This document shows, piece by piece, positions 42,882-51,852 of a DNA stretch of 64,000 bases. The stretch's first letter is position 1. Each line of letters begins with the position of its first letter. The stretch comes from Actinoplanes siamensis (GTDB taxonomy: Bacteria > Actinomycetota > Actinomycetes > Mycobacteriales > Micromonosporaceae): assembly GCF_016862395.1 (NCBI RefSeq), contig NZ_BOMW01000060.1:1-64000 (forward strand). The letters run 5' to 3'. The notes under the pieces were generated by a model. It ran no database searches and was not told where the DNA came from. It saw only the letters and a list, made by a program, of their open reading frames with translations. The position numbers and the translations under genes were made by a program.

Positions 42882-44024
42882 ATGAAGACAGCCACTCTCG
42901 CCCGAACGGCCGTGCGAGGTGACTCCGGCCTCGCGCCGAAACGCAAGCCTCGTTTGTACGCGCTGGACGCATTGCGGCTGGTGTGCGCGCTGGCGGTGGC
43001 CGGTTATCACTTCGGGGACTCCTGGCGGTTGGACGGGGTGCATCCACCCGCGTACTTCCTGCCGGACGCAGCGCCGGTGTTGATTTACGGTTTCCTGGGC
43101 GTCGAGGTGTTTTTCCTGATCAGCGGGTTCGTCATCCTGATGAGCGGTTGGGGACGCACCGTCCGCGAGTTCGGGGCCTCCCGCGCCGCCCGGCTCTACC
43201 CGGCGTTCTGGGCGTGCGTACTGCTCACCGCCGTGGTGAGCACGCTACTGCCGATCGGCGGCGGACTGCCGTTCGCGCCCCTGCCGGGCGGCCCCGACGT
43301 GCTGGTCAACCTGACGATGCTGGCCGAGCCGTTGAACAGGCCGCTGGTCGACACCGTGTACTGGACGCTCTGGTGTGAGTTCCGGTTCTACCTGATCGTC
43401 GCCTGCATACTCGCCGCCGGGCTCACCGGTAAGCGGGTGCGGCTGCTCGGCGCCGGGTGGCTGACCGTCGCCGTGCTCATGCCGGCCTTCCCGGGGGCGC
43501 CGCTCAACCAGGTCGTGATGCCCGACTTCGCGCCGTATTTTGTCGCGGGAATGACCATGTTCCTGCTGCGCCGTGACCGCTCCGACCGGTGGTCCTGGGC
43601 GCTGCTGACCGCCTGCTGGCTGGTCAGCCTGCACCACGTGCACCTACGGGCGGTGGACCTGCGTCCCGGCTTCGAGGTCGCGGTCTGGCCGGCGCCGGTG
43701 CTGCTTACCATGGCGTACGGTGTCCTGCTCGCCGTCGCCCTCGGCGCCACCGACCGGATCACCTGGGGATGGCTGAGCACGGCGGGCGCGCTCACGTACC
43801 CGTTCTACCTGCTGCATCAACGGATCGGTTACAGCCTTATCCGTACCTTTCACACCTCAACCGGCCTGCCCGTGCCGGTACTGATCGGGGGAGCCGTCCT
43901 CGTCCTGCTCACCGCGGCATGGCTCATCCACCGCCTCGTCGAGCGTCCGCTCGCACCCTTCGTCCGCACTCTCGTGGGGGGCCGACAACGACCGATCACA
44001 GCAGATCGAGCGACGCGAGCGTGA
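42882..44024 (+). CDS. acyltransferase family 3 (OafA/YrhL-like)
   Basis: This 380-residue integral membrane O-acyltransferase has about ten hydrophobic helices, with YALDALRLVCALAVAGYHFG (catalytic-type His) at the start and FFLISGFVILMSGWG after helix 2. It acylates a sugar or lipid at the membrane. AGGAGC precedes ATG 42882. It is followed directly by a sigma-factor gene, so it may be part of a regulated envelope operon rather than the biosynthetic cluster 2 kb downstream. Confidence 0.88.
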   Translation: MKTATLARTAVRGDSGLAPKRKPRLYALDALRLVCALAVAGYHFGDSWRLDGVHPPAYFLPDAAPVLIYGFLGVEVFFLISGFVILMSGWGRTVREFGASRAARLYPAFWACVLLTAVVSTLLPIGGGLPFAPLPGGPDVLVNLTMLAEPLNRPLVDTVYWTLWCEFRFYLIVACILAAGLTGKRVRLLGAGWLTVAVLMPAFPGAPLNQVVMPDFAPYFVAGMTMFLLRRDRSDRWSWALLTACWLVSLHHVHLRAVDLRPGFEVAVWPAPVLLTMAYGVLLAVALGATDRITWGWLSTAGALTYPFYLLHQRIGYSLIRTFHTSTGLPVPVLIGGAVLVLLTAAWLIHRLVERPLAPFVRTLVGGRQRPITADRATRA

Positions 44025-44032
44025 GGGGAACC

Positions 44033-44602
44033 GTGAACCGGACAACGGCGGACGCCGAAGCCGCCTTCCGTGAGCTCTTCGAGGCCGTGTACGACGACCT
44101 GCTGGTGTTCGTCGAGCGCCGGACGGATCTCGTCGTGGCTGACGACGTGGTCGCCGAGACGTTCCTGGTCGCCTGGCGGCGCCTGGACGACGTGCCGGAC
44201 CCCCTCGACGAGGCCCGTGCCTGGCTGTTCACCGTCGCCCACAACCTGCTGCGCAACCGTCAGCGCAGCGAACAACGGCAGCGGAAGCTCGCCCTGCGTA
44301 TCCTGCGCGAACCAGGAGGGGACACCGGCGGCGAAGCCGACGCCGCGGCAGCCCATGTCGACCTGGTCCGGGCCTGGCGGCATCTGTCCCCCGCCGATCA
44401 GGAAGCGCTCACGCTCACCGCGATCGAGGACCTCACCGGGCCTCAGGCCGCTCATCTGCTGGGCATCTCCCGGACGGCGTTCAGCCTGCGCCTGCTACGC
44501 GCCCGCCGCCGCCTGCGCCAGCACCTGCGTCAGCTGCCGGATGCCGAACCAGCCCCTCCCCCCGCGCCCGCCCGCACCGCGTCACCAGGAGGCCCCGCAT
44601 GA
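44033..44602 (+). CDS. RNA polymerase sigma factor, ECF type
   Basis: This 189-residue sigma-70-family factor has region 2 (AFRELFEAVYDDLLVFVERR, then ETFLVAWRRL and ARAWLFTVAHNLLRN) and region 4 (LSPADQEALTLTAIEDLTGPQ and RTAFSLRLLRARRRL). The C-terminus is Pro/Ala-rich. GAGGGG supports GTG 44033; another GTG at 44021 overlaps the acyltransferase stop. It overlaps the next gene by 4 bp, as sigma/partner pairs usually do. Confidence 0.9.
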   Translation: MNRTTADAEAAFRELFEAVYDDLLVFVERRTDLVVADDVVAETFLVAWRRLDDVPDPLDEARAWLFTVAHNLLRNRQRSEQRQRKLALRILREPGGDTGGEADAAAAHVDLVRAWRHLSPADQEALTLTAIEDLTGPQAAHLLGISRTAFSLRLLRARRRLRQHLRQLPDAEPAPPPAPARTASPGGPA

Positions 44603-45378
44603 CCAACGACGAACTCGACCACGCCATCCGTTCCGCCGCCGGCCCGGCGCCCGTCCGCGTCACCCAGGCTCGGGCCCGGGAACTGCTCGAGGCCATCGTC
44701 ACCACCGACCGGAGGGCAGGGGTCGAGCCGACGGCCATCCGCGCCCGGCGCCGCCTGAGAATCGCCGGCGTGGCGGGGGCGATCACGGCGGGGTGCGCCG
44801 TGGTTGCCGGTCTGGTCGCCGGCGGGCCCGCGTACGCCTCCTGGACCCCTGATCCGGGTCCGGTCTCGGCCGCCGAGGCCCGCGACATCGTGGCCAAGTG
44901 TGTGCCGGCGCAGGAGACCGGCGCCGCGCGGATCGTCGTCGGTGAGACCCGCGGTGACTACGCGTACATCAATGCCGTGACGCCGAGCGGAAGCCGGACC
45001 TGCTTCCGCGACCGCAGCGGGGACGTGCGCGAGGCCAGCATCCTTACCGCGCTGACCAGCGCCGAACAGCTGGGAGCCACCGGCGTCGAGCTGTACACCT
45101 GGGGTCAGCTACGCACCGACGAGGGTTACATCCGGCTGATGGCGGGACACCTCGGCTCCCAGATCACCGGTGTCGACATCACCCTACGGGCAAAAAATGG
45201 CGACTCGTCCCGAACGGCGCACGCCACCGTCCGCGACGGCTACTTCGCCGCCTGGTACCCGGAAGGCCGCGACGAGGCCAGCAGCAACACCACCACACTG
45301 ACCCTGCGCCTCAGCGACGGCAGCACCGTCAGCAACCTGTCTGCCGGCCAGCTGTACGAGCACCCGAAGCTCGACTGA
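44599..45378 (+). CDS. membrane-anchored partner of the sigma factor
   Basis: This 259-residue protein has a cytoplasmic N-terminus of about 55 residues, one transmembrane helix at about 56-80 (VAGAITAGCAVVAGLVAGG) and an outside domain of about 175 residues with two cysteines. The arrangement after a sigma gene with ATGA overlap suggests an anti-sigma-like or accessory protein. No zinc anti-sigma motif (HxxxCxxC) is present, so the role is inferred only from context. Confidence 0.65.
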   Translation: MTNDELDHAIRSAAGPAPVRVTQARARELLEAIVTTDRRAGVEPTAIRARRRLRIAGVAGAITAGCAVVAGLVAGGPAYASWTPDPGPVSAAEARDIVAKCVPAQETGAARIVVGETRGDYAYINAVTPSGSRTCFRDRSGDVREASILTALTSAEQLGATGVELYTWGQLRTDEGYIRLMAGHLGSQITGVDITLRAKNGDSSRTAHATVRDGYFAAWYPEGRDEASSNTTTLTLRLSDGSTVSNLSAGQLYEHPKLD

Positions 45379-45511
45379 CATCGCCGTCGCCCGCACCAGC
45401 GGCCTGCGCACACCGCGACCGGGGCGCGGCCGGCAACGGGTCATTTCCTCCCACCCGCCTCGCCCCTGGAGGGATTCGCACACGAGATTTCGGCGATCGC
45501 CGGGAATTCAT

Positions 45512-45636
45512 TTCGTCACCGAGGGCACCGTATACAAACACATCCGCAGCGTTTTCGCCAAACTCGGGCCGGCCCCCGACGGCCGTGCGATCGTCGGGTC
45601 ACCGCGGTCTTGCGGTATCCGAGGGATTCCCGTTGA
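45512..45636 (+). pseudogene. LuxR-type response regulator, C-terminal remnant
   Basis: FVTEGTVYKHIRSVFAKLG is the recognition-helix segment of a NarL/LuxR regulator; a frameshift follows before RRVTAVLRYPRDSR and a stop. The preceding helix is in a third frame (SAIAGNS). Only the end of the gene is left, just upstream of the biosynthetic cluster. Confidence 0.65.
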
Positions 45637-45684
45637 GTATCGGTGATAAAACGGTGACGGCGATTCGGATGCTGGGGGTTCGCG

Positions 45685-46740
45685 TTGCGCCACGACGGCG
45701 GACCACTTCGGATCGGACTGCTCGGCGCGGCCCGGATCAGCCGGGTGGCGCTGGCCGAGCCGGCCCGCACCGGGCAGGTCCGCCTGGTGGGGATCGCTGC
45801 CCGCGACCGCCGGCGCGCCGAGGAGTTCGCCGCGGAGCACGGTGTCGAGCAGGTCCTCGAGTCCTACCCGGCGGTGATCGGCTCGCCGGTCGTCGAGGCC
45901 GTCTACAACCCGCTGCCGAATGGGCTGCACGGGCGGTGGACCCGGCGGGCCGTCCAGGCCGGCAAGCACGTCCTGGTCGAGAAGCCGTTCGCCGCCGACG
46001 CCGAGGAGGCGGCCGAGGTCGCCGCGCTGGCCCGCCGGGCCGGCGTCGTGGTGCTGGAGGGGTTCCACTACTACTACCACCCGGTCGCCCGGCGGCTGCG
46101 CGCCGCCCTGGCCTCGGGTGAGCTGGGCCGGCTGCGGCACGCGGAGGCGGTCTTCCACCTGCCCGCGCCCCCGGACGACGACGTCCGCTGGTCGCTGCCG
46201 CTGGCTGGCGGCGCCACCATGGACCTGGGCTGCTACTGCCTTCACGCCCTGCGCGGCCTCGCGCCCTGGGCCGGCGGCGAACCTGCGGTGGTCGCTGCCC
46301 GGGCCGAGATCCGGGCCGGCCGTCCCGGCGTCGACGAGCGGTTGTCCGCCGACCTGCGATACCCGTCCGGGGCGACCGGGACGATTCGCTGCGACATGGC
46401 CGCAACGGTCCGCCGCGCGGTCTTTCGCCTGGTCGGCACCGCGGGGACGATCACCGCCACGGAGTTCGTCAAACCACAGGTGGACGACCGGGTGGTGGTC
46501 GAGATCGGCGGCGCCCGGCGGGTGGAGCACCTCGGTCGCCGATCGACCTACGCGTACCAGCTGGCCGCGTTCACCGCGGCGATCCGGCACGGCGCCCCGG
46601 TGCCGACCGGCGCCGACGACGCGGTCGCCACGATGCGCCTGATCGACGACTGCTATCGGGGTGCGGGGCTACCGCTGCGGCCCCGTTCAACCGAGGACAT
46701 TCCGCGGTCGCACATCGGTGACGTGCAACCGTCGGAATAG
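45685..46740 (+). CDS. Gfo/Idh/MocA-family oxidoreductase
   Basis: This 351-residue NAD(P)-dependent dehydrogenase has a Rossmann domain (LRIGLLGAARISR), the intact EKP motif (VLVEKPFAA) with catalytic Lys, and the C-terminal domain with FHYYYHPVARRL and GGATMDLGCYCLH, typical of D-xylose/trans-dihydrodiol dehydrogenase-like members. It likely oxidises or epimerises a sugar or cyclitol. TTG start after GGGGG; an upstream alternative is not evident. I take it as the left edge of the plus-strand biosynthetic arm, though the 120-bp gap to the next gene leaves this open. Confidence 0.85.
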   Translation: MRHDGGPLRIGLLGAARISRVALAEPARTGQVRLVGIAARDRRRAEEFAAEHGVEQVLESYPAVIGSPVVEAVYNPLPNGLHGRWTRRAVQAGKHVLVEKPFAADAEEAAEVAALARRAGVVVLEGFHYYYHPVARRLRAALASGELGRLRHAEAVFHLPAPPDDDVRWSLPLAGGATMDLGCYCLHALRGLAPWAGGEPAVVAARAEIRAGRPGVDERLSADLRYPSGATGTIRCDMAATVRRAVFRLVGTAGTITATEFVKPQVDDRVVVEIGGARRVEHLGRRSTYAYQLAAFTAAIRHGAPVPTGADDAVATMRLIDDCYRGAGLPLRPRSTEDIPRSHIGDVQPSE

Positions 46741-46859
46741 GCGCGCTTGTCCGCCCGGACGCACTCCTTTACTCTCGGGCCAGATAGCGCAATTCCGGGA
46801 TTTGAAATGGCGCGAAAACAATTCTTGAGACAGCTTTCAAAGGTCGAGGAGACGGCGGT

Positions 46860-47768
46860 ATGACGGACAACGGCTCGGCCACGCTCGCCCCGATCGTGTG
46901 CTGCCTCGATCAGCGGTACATCGTGGCCTTCTGCGTGCTCCTGGAGTCCCTGGCCCGCGGCAACCCGGACTCGGTGCCCGACTTGCGGGTGGTCGTCCTG
47001 CACGAGGGACTGCCCGCCGACGGCGTCGACCGGATCACCGCCCACGCCCGGCGGCTCGGGCTGCGGCTCGACTGCATCCGGATCGACGCGCCGGACGAGC
47101 GGTACCCCAGCACCACCGACGGTCCGCACGGGGACCAGCTCACCCGGTCCATCTACCTGCGGCTGATGATCGCCGACGTGCTCCGGGACGTGCCCCGGGC
47201 GCTCTACCTGGATTCGGACATCCTGATCCGGCGCGACATCCGCCCGCTGCTGGAGCTGCCGATGGACGGCTTCGCGATCGCCGCGGCCCAGGACCCGATC
47301 CAGCCGACCCTCGGCGAGGGCTACACGTTGCCCGGCTGGCGCGAGGAGGGCATCCCGCCCAGCCGGGAGTACTTCAACTCCGGGGTGCTGCTGCTGGACC
47401 TGGACGTCTGCCGCAGCCAGGGGGTGCTCGACCGGGCCAAGAAGTTCCTGGTCGACTACCCGGAACGCGCGATCTGCCTGGACCAGGACGCGCTCAACTG
47501 GGCGGTCGACGACGCCTGGCTGCGCCTGGACCGCTACTGGAACACCTACACCGCGCAGGCGTACGCCTCCTCCACCGCCGGCCCGGAACGCCTCACCCGC
47601 GTCCCCATGGAAGTGGTCCGGCGCAACGAGCAGGAATGCGCCCTGCTGCACTTCGCCGGTCCGCGGAAACCCTGGCTGGACAGCGAGGCCGACAACCCCA
47701 CGCCGAGCTACCGGGACTACCGGGAGTTGCTGGCGGCGGTCCGGGCGTCCGAGGCGATGGCGGCATGA
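46860..47768 (+). CDS. glycosyltransferase family 8
   Basis: This 302-residue GT-A fold glycosyltransferase of the GT8 (LgtC/glycogenin) family has the metal-binding DxD in LYLDSDILIR, FNSGVLLLDL, DQDALNWAV and the C-terminal LLHFAGPRKPW. It should transfer galactose or glucose from a UDP-sugar with retention. GAGGAG precedes the ATG. It overlaps the carrier protein gene by 4 bp, an unusual coupling of glycosylation with thiotemplate chemistry. Confidence 0.92.
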   Translation: MTDNGSATLAPIVCCLDQRYIVAFCVLLESLARGNPDSVPDLRVVVLHEGLPADGVDRITAHARRLGLRLDCIRIDAPDERYPSTTDGPHGDQLTRSIYLRLMIADVLRDVPRALYLDSDILIRRDIRPLLELPMDGFAIAAAQDPIQPTLGEGYTLPGWREEGIPPSREYFNSGVLLLDLDVCRSQGVLDRAKKFLVDYPERAICLDQDALNWAVDDAWLRLDRYWNTYTAQAYASSTAGPERLTRVPMEVVRRNEQECALLHFAGPRKPWLDSEADNPTPSYRDYRELLAAVRASEAMAA

Positions 47769-48037
47769 CTGACCGGCCGATCCGGGACCTGGTCGTCGAG
47801 GTCCTCCGGCAGTGCAGCGGCGCCACCGAGGCCGAGATCACCGGCGCCCGCAACCTCTACGACGACGGCGTCCTGACCTCACTGTCGCTCGCCTACGTGG
47901 TGGTGGAGCTGGAGAGCCGGCTCGGTCTCGCGCTCATGGACGACCTGCACGTGCCAGAATGGACCAGCGTCGATTCGATCACCGGCTTGCTGGCCCGGGC
48001 GGGCACGCCCGCCTCGCCAGCCCGGCTCGAACCATGA
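47765..48037 (+). CDS. free-standing acyl/peptidyl carrier protein
   Basis: This 90-residue four-helix carrier protein has the phosphopantetheine attachment Ser39 in GVLTSLSLAYVVVELE; the usual DSL is TSL here. It carries a thioester-bound acyl or aminoacyl group. It overlaps both the GT8 gene and the adenylating enzyme gene by 4 bp, so the adenylating enzyme is its likely loading partner. Confidence 0.85.
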   Translation: MTDRPIRDLVVEVLRQCSGATEAEITGARNLYDDGVLTSLSLAYVVVELESRLGLALMDDLHVPEWTSVDSITGLLARAGTPASPARLEP

Positions 48038-49605
48038 CCGGCCCGCTGCGCGACTGGGCCTGGAACGGCGACCGGGCGGCGACCCCGGACGATCTCGGGG
48101 TGCCCGGCGACCTGGACGCCACGACGCTTCTCCTCGAGCGCAACGTGACCCGGGGCCTGGGCTCGGCGGTCGCGGTCCGGGAAGTCGGCGGTGACGTGCT
48201 GACCTACCGTGAGCTGCGCGACCTGGTCACCGAGACCGCCGCCGGCCTGCCCTGGCCGCCCGGTTCCCGGGTGGTCGTCCATCTCGGTCACACAGTCGAG
48301 TTCATCGTCTGCGCGCTTGCCCTGCTCCGGGCCGGCCTGGTGCTGGTCCCGGTGCCGTCTACGGCCGACCTCCGCGAGATGCTGGAGATCGTCGAAGACG
48401 CCGGGCCGGTCGCCGTCCTCTCGCACCGGGCCCGGGAGTTACCGTCCGGCTGCGACGTGGTCCAGGTCGGCTGGACCGGACCACTCACCGAGCGGCTGGC
48501 GGCGCTGCTGGTTCGGCCGGACCGGCGTGGCCCGGATCGGCCGCGACGGCGCACCGACGAGGCGTACTGGCTGTACACCTCCGGCACCAGCGGCCGACCG
48601 AAAGCGGCCCGTCACCGCCACCAGGACATCGCGTGCGCCGCGGTCCTGTGGGCGGGCAATGTCCTGGACCTGGGCCGGGCCGAGAAATGCCTGTCGCTGA
48701 GCCCGGTGACGCACAGCTTCGGCCTGGCCGCCGGCTGCCTCTTCCCGCTGTGGGCAGGCGCCGAGGTGGTCGTCGTACGGGCCACCCACCACCGGGCGAT
48801 CTGGCAGGCGATCCGGGACGAGGGCGTCGGCCGGCTGTTCGGGGTGCCCCGGCACTTCCTGAGCCTGCTGGACCGGGCTACCCGGGACGGCCACCGGATC
48901 CGGGCGGCCTACTCGTCCGGCGAGTACCTGCCGCCGGAGCTGCAACAGCGCTTCACCGAAACGCTGGGGGTGCCGCTGCTCGACGCGATGGGCTCGTCCG
49001 AGACGTTCACCAACCCGATCAGCAGCACCGCCTCCGCGTGGCGACCGGGCAGCAGCGGCCGGGTCATCCCCGGGGTGACCGCCCGGTTGGTTGCCGGGGG
49101 CGCGGTGGTGGAGGGGGCCGGCACCGGCATCCTGGAGATCGCCTCCGCGGCGAACGCTTTCGGATACTGGAACCGGTCCGCGGCCAGCAGCCGGACCTTC
49201 CGCGACGGGTACTGCCACACCGGCGACATCTTCCGCCGGGACGCTGACGGATTCCTCTACTACCAGGGCCGCGACTCGTCCCGCTTCAAGGTGTTCGGCG
49301 AGTTCGTCGACCCGCTGCGGCTCGAGGTCGCCGCCCGCCGGGTCCCTGGGGTCATGGACGCCGTCGCGTTCGAGGTGCCCGGCCGGGGTGGTCTGGCGGC
49401 CTGTGGGATGGCGTTGATCCTGACCCCGGGCACGGACGAGCCGGGGACGGCCGGCGCGGTCCGGGCCGAGGTGCTCAGCGGCGTCGGCAACTTCGCCGTG
49501 CCGCACAGCGTCTTCGTCGTCCCGGAGTTCCCCACCACGCACAGCGGGAAGCTGCGCCGCGCGGCCATGGCCGCGTTCGCGCCCGCGCACGGACGAACGT
49601 ACTGA
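48034..49605 (+). CDS. AMP-dependent acyl/aryl-acid ligase
   Basis: This 523-residue adenylate-forming enzyme has A3 YTSGTSGRPKA, A5 DAMGSSETF, A7 GYCHTGDIF, A8 GRDSSRFKVFGEFV and A10 HSGKLRR with catalytic K506, all intact. The region after A3 (THSFGLAAGCLFPLWAGA) resembles benzoate-CoA ligases more than amino-acid adenylation domains, so an aryl or other carboxylic acid is likely. It probably loads the adjacent carrier protein. Confidence 0.88.
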   Translation: MTGPLRDWAWNGDRAATPDDLGVPGDLDATTLLLERNVTRGLGSAVAVREVGGDVLTYRELRDLVTETAAGLPWPPGSRVVVHLGHTVEFIVCALALLRAGLVLVPVPSTADLREMLEIVEDAGPVAVLSHRARELPSGCDVVQVGWTGPLTERLAALLVRPDRRGPDRPRRRTDEAYWLYTSGTSGRPKAARHRHQDIACAAVLWAGNVLDLGRAEKCLSLSPVTHSFGLAAGCLFPLWAGAEVVVVRATHHRAIWQAIRDEGVGRLFGVPRHFLSLLDRATRDGHRIRAAYSSGEYLPPELQQRFTETLGVPLLDAMGSSETFTNPISSTASAWRPGSSGRVIPGVTARLVAGGAVVEGAGTGILEIASAANAFGYWNRSAASSRTFRDGYCHTGDIFRRDADGFLYYQGRDSSRFKVFGEFVDPLRLEVAARRVPGVMDAVAFEVPGRGGLAACGMALILTPGTDEPGTAGAVRAEVLSGVGNFAVPHSVFVVPEFPTTHSGKLRRAAMAAFAPAHGRTY

Positions 49606-49626
49606 CGAGCCGAAGGAAATCGCCGA

Positions 49627-50955
49627 ATGCTCCACGAGCCGATCCGGGTCGCCGTCACCGGGACACGTGACATGACGGCCCCCGCCACCTGGTCGCAGCT
49701 GGGCATCTGGCGCACCATGCGGAAGACCCGGCCGGACGAGGGCAGGATGAACATCCGGTTCGTCCTGCCGGTGCCGGGCGGCCTCCGGATCGAGGACGTC
49801 GGGCGGGTGGTGTCGGCGACCGTCTCGGCCCACGAGGCCCTCCGCACGCTGCACCCGCTGTCCCCGGACGGGCAGCTCACCCAGGTTGTCACCGGGCGCG
49901 GCGAGCTGCCGCTGAGCGTCGTCGACACCGGCGGCGAGGATCCGGCCGAGCTGGCCGACAAGCTGGCCGACGTCCCGTTCGACCACGCCCGCGAGGTGGC
50001 GTCCCGGTTCGTCGTTCTCGCCGACGGCGACCAGCTGCTCGGTGTGCTGGTCGTGCTCTCGCCGCTGGCCGTCGACTGGGTGGCCGAGCAGATGGTTCGC
50101 CACGAGCTGACCGGGCGGCTGGCTGGCCGGTGGGCGGCGCGGCCGCCCGGCGGGCTCAGCCCGGTCGACCTGGCGCTGGCCGAGAACTCGCCGACCGGCC
50201 AGGCCGCCAACCGGCTCGCGGTCGCCCGATGGGCCGAGTTCGTCGACAGCCACGACCCCACCAACTTCCCGGTACGAGGCCCGGCGCAGCCCACCCCCCG
50301 GTGGACCGGCGCGGTCCTCCGCTCGGCCCGGATGGCCTCGGCCGCCGGGCAACTGGCCCGCGATCTCGGCGTCAGCGTCTCCGCCGTGCACCACGCCACG
50401 TCCGCGGTCCTGATCGCGGCGTTGTCCGGTCGTCCGGTCGCGGTCATGCACAACATGACCTCCAACCGGGCGACCCGCACCGAGGCGGAGTGCCTCGGCC
50501 GGCTCGCCCAGGCCTCGGTCTCCGCCGTCGAGGTCGCCGCGCACTCGTTCCGCCAGGTGGTGCTGCACACCGCGAGCGCCGGTGTACGCAGCTACGCGAT
50601 GGGTCACTACTCCACCTCCGACGTCGACGCGGTGGTCGACGCCGACCTGTTCGACGGCTATCACAACAGCCGGTTCCACCGGTTCCCGCAGCCGTTGGAG
50701 CCGGCCGGAGGCGAGGCGGTGGGGCCGGACCCGACGATCACCGGCTGCCAGCCGCTGAGCTTCAACACCCACCAGTTCAAGGCCGAGGTCAGCCACGAGG
50801 CGGGCGAGGCGCACTGGACGCTGGTCACCGACCGGTGGTACCTGCCGGTGTCGGCGCCGGAACGGCTGCTGAGCGCGATGGAGGCGCTGGTCGTCGAGGC
50901 CGCCCGGAATCCCGTCGCGACCTCCGCCGTCTCGTTCGTCGACCGGTTGCTGTGA
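49627..50955 (+). CDS. condensation-domain-like protein, active site altered
   Basis: This 442-residue stand-alone protein has the fold pattern of NRPS condensation domains: a C1-like ATWSQLGIW at about 20-28, the SAHEALRT segment at 67-73, and VMHNMTSNR and FHRFPQP in the second half. The catalytic HHxxxDG motif is replaced by SPLAVDW (145-151): both His are lost and only Asp150 remains. It may bind the carrier and acceptor without classical base catalysis, act by another mechanism, or be structural. AAGGAAAT precedes the ATG. Confidence 0.7.
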   Translation: MLHEPIRVAVTGTRDMTAPATWSQLGIWRTMRKTRPDEGRMNIRFVLPVPGGLRIEDVGRVVSATVSAHEALRTLHPLSPDGQLTQVVTGRGELPLSVVDTGGEDPAELADKLADVPFDHAREVASRFVVLADGDQLLGVLVVLSPLAVDWVAEQMVRHELTGRLAGRWAARPPGGLSPVDLALAENSPTGQAANRLAVARWAEFVDSHDPTNFPVRGPAQPTPRWTGAVLRSARMASAAGQLARDLGVSVSAVHHATSAVLIAALSGRPVAVMHNMTSNRATRTEAECLGRLAQASVSAVEVAAHSFRQVVLHTASAGVRSYAMGHYSTSDVDAVVDADLFDGYHNSRFHRFPQPLEPAGGEAVGPDPTITGCQPLSFNTHQFKAEVSHEAGEAHWTLVTDRWYLPVSAPERLLSAMEALVVEAARNPVATSAVSFVDRLL

Positions 50956-50977
50956 ACCCGTCCGCCCCCCGACCCGA

Positions 50978-51799
50978 ATGGAATCGCCCCTGATGTCTGC
51001 TGCCTCGTTGTCAGCGCGCGAACCGCACCGCGCCCGGGAGATGGCCGAGTCGTTCGGCGTGGACGCGGAACGGTACGACCGCAGCCGCCCGCGTTACCCG
51101 GACGCACTGTTCGAGCGGATCCTGAACGCCGGCCCCGGTCGCGATGTCCTCGACGTCGGCTGCGGCACCGGGATCGCGGCGCGACAGCTGCAGGCGGCCG
51201 GAGCGACCGTGCTCGGGGTCGAGCCGGATGCGCGGATGGCCGGGTTCGCCCGCCGGCACGGCACCGACGTCGAAGTGGCCACGTTCGAGACCTGGGAGCC
51301 GGCTGGCCGGGATTTCGACATCGTCGTCGCGGGGCAGAGCTGGCACTGGGTGGACCCGGTGGCCGGCGCCGACAAGGCCGCCAGGGTGCTGCGGCCCGGC
51401 GGCCTGCTGGCCGTGATCCGCAACGACGGCCAGATCCCGCCGGCTGTGGCCGACGCCGTCGCCGGCGTCTACCGGCGGCTGCTGCCCGGCACGTTCGCTG
51501 CCGACGCGGTGACCCGGTCCGCAGCCGACACGTACACCGTGCAGACCGCCGGCACCGTCGACGGCATCCGGCAGACCGGTCGGTTCGGCGAGCCGGACCG
51601 GTGGAGCGTCACCTGGGAGCAGCACGTCGACAACGACGACTGGCTGGACTTGCTCCCGACCAGCGACGGGCACACCCTGCTGCCCGCCGCCGAGCTGGCC
51701 GAGGTGCTGTCCACGCTCCGGACCGCCCTGCACGCGCTCGGCCCCGGTTTCACCATCCAGTACGTCACGACAGTGTTCGCGGCGACCCGGAGCCGGTGA
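50978..51799 (+). CDS. class I SAM-dependent methyltransferase
   Basis: This 273-residue methyltransferase of the Methyltransf_11 type has the SAM-binding DVLDVGCGTGIAARQL, the acidic GVEPDARM and LRPGGLLAVI (motif III). The target is probably a hydroxyl, amine or carboxyl of the cluster product. ATG 50993 is an alternative start 5 codons in; neither has a clear ribosome binding site. Confidence 0.88.
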   Translation: MESPLMSAASLSAREPHRAREMAESFGVDAERYDRSRPRYPDALFERILNAGPGRDVLDVGCGTGIAARQLQAAGATVLGVEPDARMAGFARRHGTDVEVATFETWEPAGRDFDIVVAGQSWHWVDPVAGADKAARVLRPGGLLAVIRNDGQIPPAVADAVAGVYRRLLPGTFAADAVTRSAADTYTVQTAGTVDGIRQTGRFGEPDRWSVTWEQHVDNDDWLDLLPTSDGHTLLPAAELAEVLSTLRTALHALGPGFTIQYVTTVFAATRSR

Positions 51800-51852
51800 G
51801 TCCCGCGCCCGACACGCAGGCGGACGACCACACTGCTAAGGAGAGTGAGCCA

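Noticed and set aside
48439..50814. 791-codon minus-strand frame
   Set aside because: It is antisense to the ligase and condensation-like genes, with no recognisable domain.
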